Assembly (NCBI GenBank): GCA_963733845.1
Contig: CAVTEM010000007.1
Coordinates: 868,001 to 932,000, forward strand
Direction of reading: 5' to 3'
Length of the DNA stretch: 64,000 nt
From: DATFQE01 sp963733845
GTDB lineage: Bacteria; Actinomycetota; Thermoleophilia; Gaiellales; Gaiellaceae
Every line of letters begins with the position of its first letter. Positions within the stretch are counted from its first letter, which is position 1. Positions 8,723 to 18,281 of the stretch are shown piece after piece. Both the position numbers and the translations under genes were made by a program. A model generated the notes under the pieces. The model saw nothing but the letters and a program-made list of their open reading frames with translations. It had not been told where the DNA came from and made no database searches.

Positions 8723-11700
8723 CTGCACCCGGCGCTTCACGACTCCGCCGCGGAACGCGATTCCTGCGGCATCGGCTTTGTCGCCGACGTGCGCGGTCGC
8801 CCTTCCCGGGGCATCCTGGACACCGCGCTCGAGGGCCTGCGCCGCGTCCGGCACCGCGGTGCCGTCGCCGCCGATGGCCTGACCGGGGACGGCGCGGGCG
8901 TGCTACTCCCTCTCGCGCCCGCGCTCGTACCCGGACCGTGGTGTGGCCTGGCGATGGTGTTTGTCCGTGACGACGCCGCCCGTGTCCGGCTCGAGTCCGC
9001 CTGCGAGGCGGAAGGGCTCGAGCCGGCCGGCTGGCGGGAGGTCCCGACGGACCCTCGGGCGCTCGGCGAGTCCGCGCGGCTGAGCGCTCCCGTCGTCGCC
9101 CAGCTCGTCGTGCAGCGGCCCTTCGGGGTCGACGCGGACGAGGCCGAGCGTCGCGCGTTCCGCGCCCGGAAACGGCTCGTCGGCGATCCCGGTCTCTACG
9201 TCTGCTCGCTCTCTTTCCGGACGGTGACGTACAAGGCGCTCTGCGCCGCCGACCAGCTGGCGGCCTTCTACGCCGACTTGGGCGACGAGTCACTCGCCGT
9301 CCCGTTCGCGATCTTCCACCAGCGCTTCTCGACCAACACCGAGCCCTCGTGGGAGCGCGCGCAGCCGTTCCGCCTGCTCTGCCACAACGGCGAGATCAAC
9401 GCGATCGACGGCAACGTCAACTGGATGCGCGCCCGCGGGATCGACGCGCTCGAGCCGGGCGGATCGGACTCCGCGCTGCTCGACAACGCCCTCGAGCTGC
9501 TCGTGCAAGGCGGGCGGGACGTGCGCCACGCGACCGCGATGCTGCTTCCGGAGGCGTACGAGGCCGATCCCGAACGTCCCGCGGCGATCCGCGACCTCTA
9601 CCGCTACCACGCCACGCTCGTCGAGCCGTGGGACGGGCCCGCGGCGATCGTCTTCACCGACGGCCGCGTCGTCGGCGCCGCCCTCGACCGCAACGGACTG
9701 CGGCCGCTGCGCTATGCGGTCACGGACACGGGGCTGGTCGCCTGCGCCTCGGAGGCCGGCGCGATCCCGCTGCCGGCCGGGGCCCGCGTGCGCCGCGGCC
9801 GCCTCGGCCCCGGCCAGATGCTGGCGGTCGACCCGCGCGGGTTCGGGCTCGAGGAGAGCGAGACGATCAAGCGGCGGCTCGCGGCGCGGCGCCCCTACCG
9901 GCGCTGGCTCGCGCCCGTGCGGCCGGTGTCGTCCGGAACCCCCGTCGAGCCTCCTTCCGAGTCGCTCGCCGCCCGGCAGATCGCGGCCGGCTTCACGCGT
10001 GAGGACGTCTCGCTGATCCTCCGCCCCGCCGCGGCCGGAGGTCACGAGCCGACCTCGTCGATGGGGGACGACACCGCGTTGCCGCCGCTCGCCGGCCGCG
10101 CGCGGCCGCTCTACAGCTACTTCCGCCAGCGCTTCGCCCAGGTCACCAACCCCGCCATCGACCACCTGCGCGAGCGCTCGGTCATGAGCCTGCGCACGCT
10201 GCTGGGTGCACGCGCTCCGCTCCGCTCCGAGGGCCGTGCGCCGCCGCTCCGCGAGCTCGAGAGCTTCTTCCTCTTCCCGGACGCCGTCGACGCGCTCGAC
10301 CCCGTGCGGCTCGGCGCGACCTTCGCGCGCCACGGAGGGTCTCGGGGCGGCGCTCGAGCGCCTGGCCGCCGACGCGGAGGCGGCGGTGCGCGGCGGCTCG
10401 GATCTCCTCCTGTTGACGGACCGCGGCGGCGGTGTCCCCGTTCCCACCCTCCTCGCCGTCGCCGCGGTCAACGGGCGGCTCGTCGACACCGGCCTGCGCA
10501 CGAGCTCGTCCATCCTCGTCGCGAGCGATGAGCCCAGAGAAAGCCATCACTTCGCCTGTCTGCTCGGTTTCGGCGCCGATGCCCTCTCCCCGCACCTGGC
10601 GCTGGAGACCCTCGCGGCCCTGGCGGAGGCGGACAAGATCGGCGGTGACCATCCCTCCCCCGCCGTAGCTCAGTTCCGCTTCCGTCGGGCCGTCGAGGAG
10701 GGCGTCCTGAAAGTGATGTCCAAGATGGGCATCTCCGACCTGGCCTCGTACCGAGGGGCGCAGCTGTTCGACACGCTCGGGCTGGCTCAGGACGTCGTCG
10801 ACGCGTACTTCCCCGGCGTCTCGGCTTCCGTCGGCGGGATCGGGCTGGCCGAGCTCGAGCGCGAGTGCCTCGAGCGTGCGGAGGCGGCCGCGTCAGGCGA
10901 GGGCCGGCTCGAGAACCCGGGCTACGTGAAGTTCCGCAAGGGCGGCGAGCCGCACGCCACCAACCCGGAGGTGGTCGCGGCCCTGCAGGAGACCGCGGCG
11001 GCGCACGCCCTGCGCCGGGCGGTCAACGGCGCGGGCGAGGTGCTGTACGAGCGCTTCGCCGCGCTCGTCAACGGCCGCGAGCCGCTCGAGCTCCGCGACC
11101 TGCTGGAGCCGCTCTCCGCCACGGAGCCGGCGCCCCTCGACGAGGTCGAGCCTGCCGCCGCGATCGTGACCCGCTTCTCCAGCGGGGGCATGTCCCACGG
11201 CTCACTCTCGGCCGAGGCGCACGAGACGATCGCGCTCGCCTTCAACCGCCTCGGCGCGCGCTCGAACAGCGGCGAGGGCGGCGAGGACCGCGAGCGCTTC
11301 CGCAGCGACAAGAACTCGCGGATCAAGCAGATCGCGTCGGGCCGGTTCGGCGTGACGCCGGAGTACGCCGCTTTCGCGGACGAGCTCCAGATCAAGATCG
11401 CCCAGGGCTCGAAACCCGGCGAGGGCGGCCAGCTCCCGGGCCACAAGGTGACCGCTGAGATCGCCGCGCTCCGGCACACGCAGGCCGGCGTCGAGCTGAT
11501 CTCGCCACCGCCGCACCACGACATCTACTCGATCGAGGACCTCGCCCAGCTCGTGTTCGACCTGAAGCAGGTGAACGCGGGCGCGACCGTCTCCGTGAAG
11601 CTCGTGTCCTCCACGGGGATCGGCCTGATCGCGGCCGGCGTGGCGAAGGCGCTCGCCGACGTGATCCACGTCGCCGGGTGCGACGGCGGCACGGGCGCGA

Positions 11701-13013
11701 GCCCGCTCTCGTCGATCAAGAACGCCGGCCTGCCGTGGGAGCTCGGGCTCGCCGAGACGAGGCAGGCGCTGACCGCCAGCGGCCTGCGCGGCCGCGTCCG
11801 CCTGCGCGTGGACGGCGGGCTGAAGACCGGGCGAGACGTCCTCGTCGCCGCGCTGCTCGGCGCGGACGAGTTCTCGTTCGGGACCGCGCTCCTGATCGCC
11901 GAGGGCTGCCTGCTCGTGCGCTCGTGCCACCTGGACACCTGCCCCGTGGGGATCGCCACCCAGCGCCCCGAGCTGCGCTCGAAGTACGCGGCGACCCCGG
12001 AGATGGTCGAGGCCTATGTCCTCTACGTCGCCGAGGAGGTGCGGCGCGGGCTCGCCGCGCTGGGCCTCCGCTCGCTGGACGAGGCCGTCGGCCGCACCGA
12101 CCTGCTCGAGCCGCGGCCCGGCCTGCAGGGTCGCGCGGCGACGCTCAGCCTGAAGCCGTTGCTCGTCGGGGCGGCCGGCGGCTTCCGGGGAGAGGCGCTC
12201 CCGGAGCCCGAAGGCGGCGAGCTGGGCGAGCTCTTCGCCGCCGACGCCGTGCCCGCCCTGGACGAGGCGCGCCTCGTCGACCTGACGTACGCGATCTCCA
12301 ACCGCGACCGGGCCGTGGGCGCCCGCCTGGGCGGCCGCATCGGCCGCCGCTTCGGTGCGAGCGCGCCCGAGGGCCGCGTGCGCGCCCGCTTCGACGGCTC
12401 GGCCGGACAGAGCTTCGGCGCCTTCCTCGGTCGGGGCGTGAAGGTCACGCTCGTCGGCGAGGCGAACGACGGCGTCGGCAAGTCGATGGGCGGAGGCCGG
12501 ATCGCGATCGTGCCGCCGCCCGACGACGCCGGCGATCCGGTCCTGGTCGGAAACGCCGCGCTCTACGGCGCGACGGGCGGAGAGCTCTTCTGCGCGGGGC
12601 GGGCGGGCGAGCGCTTCGCCGTCCGCAATTCCGGCGCGGTGGCGGTGGTCGAGGGCGTCGGCGACCACGCCTGCGAGTACATGACCGGTGGAACAGTGGT
12701 GATCCTGGGCGAGACCGGCCTGAACCTGGGCGCGGGGATGAGCGGCGGGGTCGTCTACGTCCACGACCGCGGGCTGAGGCTGCCTGTGACCCTGAACGAG
12801 CAGCTCGTCTCGGCGGAGCGGCTCGACGGCGTCGGCCCCGAGGAGCTCCGCGTCCTGCTCGAGCGCCATGCCCGCTACACCGGCTCCGCCTGCGCCGAGG
12901 GGCTGCTGGCCCGCTGGGAGACGGAGGCCGGCTGGTTCTGGCGGGTTACGCCTCGGCGGCCGGCCGCTGCTGCCGAGACAGCGCCGGCCGCCGTGCTCGT
13001 CAGCTCGCCGTGA
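8723..13013 (+). CDS. gltB: Glutamate synthase (NADPH), large subunit, one frameshift
   Basis: Makes two glutamates from glutamine and 2-oxoglutarate. Order of domains: class II amidotransferase with nucleophile Cys15 after a 14-residue propeptide (DSCGIGF); central domain; FMN synthase domain with GGMSHGSLSAEAHE, RSNSGEGGED and GGTGASPLSSIKNAG; 3Fe-4S motif C-x5-C-x4-C (CLLVRSCHLDTCPVG); C-terminal GXGXG beta-helix domain (VGEANDGVGKSMGGG). The frame shifts once near 10338 in the central domain; total about 1430 residues, normal. No ATG or GTG lies in frame before Cys15; CTG at 8723, 7 nt after AAAGGGG, fits best. No gltD lies beside it, so the small subunit must be elsewhere. Confidence 0.92.
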
Positions 13014-14916
13014 CGGCGGGGATCTCGGCAGGCAGCTCGTCGGGCTCGGGCTCGTCGAGCCGTTCCCGCACGAGCGTGTCGAAGTAGACGTAGACGGCCG
13101 TGAGCGCGACGAACGGCAGCGCGACCGCGTAGACGATCCCCGAGAGGACGTTCGTCACCGAGAACGGCAGGCTGGTGACGAAGATCAGGGCCGTCCCGAT
13201 GAGCGGGCCGATGGCCAGCGCGATCGCCGACGCGAGGACGACCAGCGTGCCGACCTTCAGCCACTGGTGCCGTACCAGCTCGCCGCTCCGGCGTAGGGCG
13301 GCGAACGCGGACCGCCCCTCGAGCTCGACCGCGGGCACGAAGAGCGCCCAGCGGATCGCGAGCCAGATCGCGACCGGGATCAGGAACACCGAGGCCGCGA
13401 GCGTCGTCACGACGACTGTCGCGGTGATGAAGGCGCCCAGCAGCGGCCGGGCGGTGCCGAGCGCCAACCGGTACGCGGCAACGACCGAGACGGGCCGCCC
13501 CTCGTCGATCTCGACCATGGCGCGCGCCGTGGCAGCGAGCGTCAGCGCGAGCCCGAGAAGGGTGAGCGCTGTGCTGACCGCGACCAGGAGCAGGACGATC
13601 AACCCGCCGATCTCACCTCCCACCTCGACCCCCACGAAGTCGGCAGTGCCGACAACGAACGCCTGCAGCGCCGAGACGATCACGGCGATCGGGAGCGAGA
13701 CCACGCCGATCCCGATGAAGAGCAGCGGGCGCGATGCGTACAGGCGGCTTGCCGCGGCGAGCGTCTGCCCGCCGCTCCGGCGGCGCGCGACACGGAGCGG
13801 CGCCGTCGGATGCCAGGTGGCATGGGCGATCGCCCACATGATCAGCGCCACGACGAGCACCAGAGCGAGCACGACCGGGAGCGGGTTGTCCGCCGCCCGG
13901 CGCAGGACGTCGGACCCGGTCGCCACGCCGCCGCAGAACAGATCGGTCGCGCCGGTCCCGAGGACGCCGCCCGCCGGGATCGCGTAAGCGCGGTCGCGCC
14001 AGCCCTCGGTCCAGAGGATCGGCTCCGTCCACTGATCCTTGAGATTGGGCCCCGTCGGGCCGTTGTAGAACGCCTTCTGGAGCTCGCCCCAGCGGCCCTC
14101 GAAGGTGATCCACGGGAACGACTCGCGCGCCGCGCCTCGCTCGCTCGGGATCGTCTGCACCGCCGGCCGGATCTCGAACGTCGGGCCGGTGGTGTCGTCG
14201 CAGCCGACCCCCTGCTCGGCCGAGCGGCCCAGGAAGAGCGCCTCGTCGTAGTAGTTCGCGTGCGACCCGGCCGCGGGGTGGACGACCGGATGGGTGTCGT
14301 CGACGAGCTCGAGCTTGCCGTCGTCGTCCCAGTCGGAGCGCTCGGCGCCCTCGTGCTGGCTGAAGCCGACCTCGACGGGCTCCTCGCCGAGCGCCTCCTC
14401 GGCAGTGTCGGCGTCGAAGACGACCTGGACCATCTCCCAGTCGCCCTCGTGCTTGTTGTTGTAGTCGTTGAAGGCGTAGAAGAACCAGTACTGCAGCGCG
14501 AGCTTGCCGGGGAAGCCGGGGTCCGTGACGACGTGCGCGTACACCGTGGGCTCGGTCCCGGCCGTGATCCGTCTCGCCCAACGCTCGTAGTCGCAGCCGG
14601 GGTTGAGCGCGTTGCCCGGGAAATCGAGGTGGTACTCGTACAGCCCCTGGGCGAGGTCGTCGGCCTGCGGGCCGATCGCGACGAGGTCGACCGGGTTCCA
14701 GGGGCCGCGGAGCGCCACCGTCCGATCGCCGAAGAGCGCCTCGACGTCCATCGGCAGGTAGGGCTCCCCGGGGCCGCACTCGTCCTCCTGGGTGACGAGG
14801 CGGACGACCGGCGCGTGTTTCTCGGCCAGCGCGGTCTCGTCAGCAAGGTCCGCGGCTGCGGGAGGCGCGGCGACGAGGCTCGCGACTACGAGCGCCAGCA
14901 GGACGCGCGGGGGCAT
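13000..14916 (-). CDS. Secreted/membrane protein: Vps62-like domain plus multi-TM C-terminus
   Basis: 638 residues. A signal peptide (1-22) leads into an extracellular Vps62-like domain (about 30-330), recognised by LALQYWFFYAFNDYNNKHEGDWEM, of which the key residues are the aromatic-Asn-His-Glu-Gly-Asp-Trp core, followed by HPAAGSHANYY. After a single TM at about 345-365 come six more hydrophobic segments (about 400-615) in a membrane domain with GRPVSVVAAYRLA and FVPAVELEGRSAFAALRRS, reminiscent of bacterial YciC/glycerophosphodiesterase membrane domains. Function unknown. It converges on gltB with a 14-nt 3' overlap. Fusion of the two parts is unusual. Confidence 0.75.
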   Translation of the reverse strand: MPPRVLLALVVASLVAAPPAAADLADETALAEKHAPVVRLVTQEDECGPGEPYLPMDVEALFGDRTVALRGPWNPVDLVAIGPQADDLAQGLYEYHLDFPGNALNPGCDYERWARRITAGTEPTVYAHVVTDPGFPGKLALQYWFFYAFNDYNNKHEGDWEMVQVVFDADTAEEALGEEPVEVGFSQHEGAERSDWDDDGKLELVDDTHPVVHPAAGSHANYYDEALFLGRSAEQGVGCDDTTGPTFEIRPAVQTIPSERGAARESFPWITFEGRWGELQKAFYNGPTGPNLKDQWTEPILWTEGWRDRAYAIPAGGVLGTGATDLFCGGVATGSDVLRRAADNPLPVVLALVLVVALIMWAIAHATWHPTAPLRVARRRSGGQTLAAASRLYASRPLLFIGIGVVSLPIAVIVSALQAFVVGTADFVGVEVGGEIGGLIVLLLVAVSTALTLLGLALTLAATARAMVEIDEGRPVSVVAAYRLALGTARPLLGAFITATVVVTTLAASVFLIPVAIWLAIRWALFVPAVELEGRSAFAALRRSGELVRHQWLKVGTLVVLASAIALAIGPLIGTALIFVTSLPFSVTNVLSGIVYAVALPFVALTAVYVYFDTLVRERLDEPEPDELPAEIPAVTAS

Positions 14917-14944
14917 CCGGCGATTCTGTCAGCGGTTCGGCGAG

Positions 14945-16883
14945 CTAGCGCGCCGCGAGGCGCAGCTGAACGCGCTCCGCACCCGTGCTGCTGCCCTTGC
15001 GCTCGTAGTTTGCGAGCGCGAGCCGCAGCATGTCCACGGCGCCGTCTCGATCGCCTGCGAGCCGGCGGACGGTCGCCGCGTCCTCGAGCGTCTGCCCGCG
15101 GAACAGGAGCGTGTCCGAGTCCTTCACCCGGACAACGGCCTCGTTCGACAGGCGAATCGCCTCGTCGTAGCGCTTCTCATGGGCGTTGACGAGCGCGAGC
15201 GCGGCACGCCAGAGGACTTCCGTGAAGAAATCGTCCGTCGACCGTATGAGGCCCCGGGCCTCGCGAGCCAGGCGACCGGCTTCTGCGGTGTCTCCGCTCA
15301 ACGCGAGGACCCTGGCGAGTCCGACGCCGACCCATGACTTCAGGCCGGGCAACTCGTCGACCTCGAGGAGCTCGTAGGACGAACGCCAGAGGAACTCGGC
15401 GGCGGCGTGAGCGCCGAGGGACTGCTCGACGAGGGCGCCGTGGGCGAGCGCAGCGTGAACACTGCCCAGGTACCGGTCGCGCCGCGCGCCCTCCAGAGCT
15501 TCGGAGGAGAGCCGTCGTGCAGTGTCGACCTGTCCCGCCTCTCCGTGGAGGACGGCGAGTGAATACTGGACGCGTCGCGTCGACTCCGGTGTCGAGCAGC
15601 GCTCGAGGTGCTCCTCGCACTGTTCGATGGCCTTACCCACTGGTGTGGTTCCCTGCGTGAGAAAGCGGGCCAGCTCACCTCGAGCGGCGCCCTCATCCCA
15701 CCGATTCCCGATCCGGGCCGAGAGCTCGATCGCCTGCTCGGCCGCTACGCGTGCCTCCTCGCAGCGCCCGACGTAACTGAGCATCAGGGCCTGCTGGCGA
15801 AGCGCCAAAGCGAGTCCGGGATCGTCCGCATAGCGCTTGAAGACGCGCGCGGCGTGCTCCGCGACCGCGAGGTGCTCCAACGAGCTCTTGGCCTCGGTGG
15901 AAACGGCGAGAAAGGAGAGCATCAACCGCGCCCGCTCCTCGAGCGCCGGCTCGCCGGCTGTGGCAGCCATGCGTTCGGCGGCTCTCAGGGTCGCGGCGCC
16001 CTGACGGAACTCGCCGACCTGGATGAGAGCGCAGCCGTACTCGTAGAGCGAACGCACTTGCTCCGGCGGCTCTCGCGGAATGACGCCCGCGACACGTTCG
16101 AGGGTCGTCCCGAGCTGGTAATCGAGCTCGTCCAAAGCCGGGTCCTGCGCGAGAATCGCGCGCTGAAGCTCGCGCAGGGGAACCCCGGGTTCGATCCCCA
16201 GCCGCTCGGCGAATGCTTCATGCGCTCGCCGATAGACGGCGGCTGCGTCAGCCTGTCTCCCAGAGCGATAGAGCGCGAGCATGAGCTGGGCCCAGAAGGC
16301 GCTCGCGGAGCGGATAGCGCTCGACGAGACCCTCGAGCTCGGCGACGATGTCGGCGTGAAGTCGGAGGTGCAGGTCGGCATCGATCCGCTCCTCGAGCGC
16401 GCTGAGGCGTTCCTCCTCCAGGCGAGCGATCTCATGCTGCGCGAAGGGCTCGCTCGGAAACTCCACGAGCGCGGGCCCACGCCAGCAGGCGAGCGCCTTG
16501 CGGAGCTTGGCCGCCCGTTCCCGTGGTTCGGCGTGCCGGGCCTCCGCCACGAGGCGCTCGAAGCGCTCGAGGTCGAGACGTCCCGACTCGACGTGGACGA
16601 CGTATCCCGCCGGTCGTCGCTCCACGACTTCGGCGCCGAGCAACCTGCGGATCCCGTGGACCTGATTCTGTAACGAGGCGCGCGCCGACGGGGGCGCGTC
16701 GTCACCCCAGAGCAGCTCGATCAGCTCCTCCTGAGCAACCGGCTCGTTCGCGTGGAGCAGCAGGACACCCAGGAGTGCGCGCTGCTTCGGCGCCCGGATC
16801 GGGACCAGCTCGCCCTCCCGTCTGACCTCCAGCGGACCCAGGACGCGGAACTCGAGCGCAGCCACCTGGGGCGACGCTAGCAC
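14945..16883 (-). CDS. SARP-family transcriptional activator (OmpR-type HTH, BTAD, TPR), one frameshift
   Basis: About 645 residues after repair. An N-terminal OmpR-like winged helix (EFRVLGPLEVRREGE, PKQRALLGVLLLHAN, VQEELIELLW-like ALWGDDAPPSARASLQ context) is followed by a bacterial transcriptional activation domain (YVVHVESGRLDLERFERL through FWAQLMLALYRSGRQADA) and a long TPR-like helical C-terminus (about 300-640). There is no NB-ARC ATPase, so it is a medium-size SARP. The frame shifts at about 16299 (extra C). Starts possible at GTG 16883 or GTG 16865; the latter matches the family N-terminus. It is divergent from the secreted protein at 16970, with SARP-like direct repeats between. 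Confidence 0.86.
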
Positions 16884-16909
16884 CGTCGAAGCGCTAGTTC
16901 GACCCGCCG

Positions 16910-16940
16910 TTAGAGCGCGATTAGAGCGGGCTCGTAGCGT
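16910..16940 (+). promoter_or_regulatory. SARP-type direct repeats and -10 element
   Basis: TTAGAGCG occurs at 16910-16917 and again at 16921-16928, exactly 11 bp apart. A weak -10-like TAGCGT follows at 16935-16940. SARP activators bind heptamer direct repeats spaced 11 bp apart a few bases upstream of a -10 box, so this is a plausible target of the divergent SARP gene, driving the secreted protein at 16970. Confidence 0.55.
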
Positions 16941-16969
16941 CGGATGGAATCGTCCGAAAGGAGCTGACC

Positions 16970-17464
16970 ATGATCAAGAGAGCAGCCGTCGTGTCATTCC
17001 TCGCGCTGACGCTGGTGGTCGCCGTCGGCGCGTGGTCCGCGTCGGCCGGCACGAAGCGTTCGGCTCACGGGGCGCGGGCAACGCTGGTGGGAACCTGGGA
17101 CGTGACCGTTTCGGTGGCCGGCCAGCCTCCCTTCCGCACGCTGGCGACCTTCGAGCGCGGCGGCACCACGGTCGAGACCGCTGCCGCCCCAGGAACGCTC
17201 CGTGGCTCGTCGCATGGAGCGTGGAAGCGCATCGGCCACCGCCTGTACGCGATGACCAGGATCTTCTTCCGGTTCGAGGGCGGCGTCTATGCGGGCACGT
17301 CGAAGGTCAATGCGACGATCCGCGTTGCGAGCGACGGCGAGACCATCGAGGCGGTCTCGATCTCGGAGCTGCGCGACCCGGCCGGCAACCTGATTCGCGG
17401 TGGTATCCCGGGAACCGCAGCCGGATCTCGGGTCAACGTCGAGGAGATTCCCGACCGGCCCTGA
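16970..17464 (+). CDS. Small secreted protein of unknown function
   Basis: 164 residues. ATG at 16970 follows AAAGGAG with good spacing. A signal peptide (MIKRAAVVSFLALTLVV to about residue 27, cut near ASAG) precedes a beta-rich domain with LVGTWDVTVSVAGQPPFRTL, GRG-type glycine turns and a segment RFEGGVYAGTSKVNATIRV. The pattern of GTWDV followed by repeated strands recalls lipocalin-like small secreted proteins, but this is not a firm assignment. It is followed by a strong hairpin at 17475-17499, so it is probably monocistronic and under control of the neighbouring SARP. Confidence 0.72.
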   Translation: MIKRAAVVSFLALTLVVAVGAWSASAGTKRSAHGARATLVGTWDVTVSVAGQPPFRTLATFERGGTTVETAAAPGTLRGSSHGAWKRIGHRLYAMTRIFFRFEGGVYAGTSKVNATIRVASDGETIEAVSISELRDPAGNLIRGGIPGTAAGSRVNVEEIPDRP

Positions 17465-17474
17465 CTACGCGACG

Positions 17475-17499
17475 GGGGGCCTGCAGGGCGCAGGCCCCC
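17475..17499 (+). terminator. GC-rich hairpin after the secreted protein gene
   Basis: Perfect 10-bp stem GGGGGCCTGC (17475-17484) / GCAGGCCCCC (17490-17499) with a 5-nt loop, ten bases after the stop. No T-run follows, as is common in high-GC actinobacteria, so it may terminate or pause transcription before the phosphoesterase gene 20 nt downstream. Confidence 0.6.
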
Positions 17500-17519
17500 T
17501 CACCTCTAGGATCGGCGGC

Positions 17520-18281
17520 GTGGCCAGGCCGTTTCTGCTCGTTCAGCTGAGCGATCCGCACGTTGGCGCGGACTGGGGCGGCGGCGATCCGGTCGCCAGG
17601 CTTTCCGCCACCGTCGCCGCCGTCCGCACACTCGAGCCGAGCCCGGACGCGGTGCTGATCTCCGGCGATGTGGCGGACCACGCCGACGACGCCGAGTACG
17701 AGCAGGTCCGCGCGCTCGTCTCGCGGATCGACGCGCCGCTGCACGTGCTCCCCGGGAACCACGACGGCCGCGCTGCTCTGCGCCGCGGGTTCGAGCTGCC
17801 CGGAGCCGGCGATGAGCCCGTGCAGTACGCGGCCGACCTCGCTGCACTGCGCCTCGTCGTGCTCGACACGACACGCCCCGGCGAGGACGGTGGCGAGCTG
17901 GACGCCGGCCGGCTTGCCTGGCTCGACGCGGCGCTGGCCGACGCGCCGGATGCGCCCACCGTCCTCGCGCTGCACCACCCACCGCTGACGACCGGGATCG
18001 CCCCCGTCGACGAGATCGGGCTCCCGCTCGCCGACCAGCGCGCGCTCGGCGACGTCCTCGCGGGCCATCCGCAGGTGCGTCGCATGCTCGCGGGCCACCT
18101 GCACCTGGCCATCGCGGCGGAGCTCCGCGGGCGCGGCGTGCTCGTCGCCCCGAGCACCTACGTGCAGGCGAAGCTCGATTTCGACGCCGAGCAGTTCCGC
18201 TTCTCCGCCGAGCCACCCGCCTTCGCGGTGCACGCGTGGCTCGACGGAGAGCTGATCTCGTACGTGGTGCCTGTCCCCTAG
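17520..18281 (+). CDS. Calcineurin-like metallophosphoesterase (CpdA/GpdQ type)
   Basis: Binuclear metal phosphodiesterase of 253 residues. All five metal motifs are visible: LSDPHVG (D-x-H, residues ~10-16), ISGDVADH, LPGNHDG, LHHPP and AGHLHLA. This set matches class III cyclic nucleotide or glycerophosphodiester phosphodiesterases such as CpdA and GpdQ; which substrate is used cannot be told. Cytoplasmic, no signal peptide. The start is GTG at 17520, chosen because the conserved core RPFLLVQLSDPH begins at once. Converges on amt with stops sharing CTAG (18278-18281). Confidence 0.88.
   Translation: MARPFLLVQLSDPHVGADWGGGDPVARLSATVAAVRTLEPSPDAVLISGDVADHADDAEYEQVRALVSRIDAPLHVLPGNHDGRAALRRGFELPGAGDEPVQYAADLAALRLVVLDTTRPGEDGGELDAGRLAWLDAALADAPDAPTVLALHHPPLTTGIAPVDEIGLPLADQRALGDVLAGHPQVRRMLAGHLHLAIAAELRGRGVLVAPSTYVQAKLDFDAEQFRFSAEPPAFAVHAWLDGELISYVVPVP

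Noticed and set aside
17472..17499. Strong T-tract terminator after the secreted protein
   Set aside because: No T-run follows; kept only as a hairpin.
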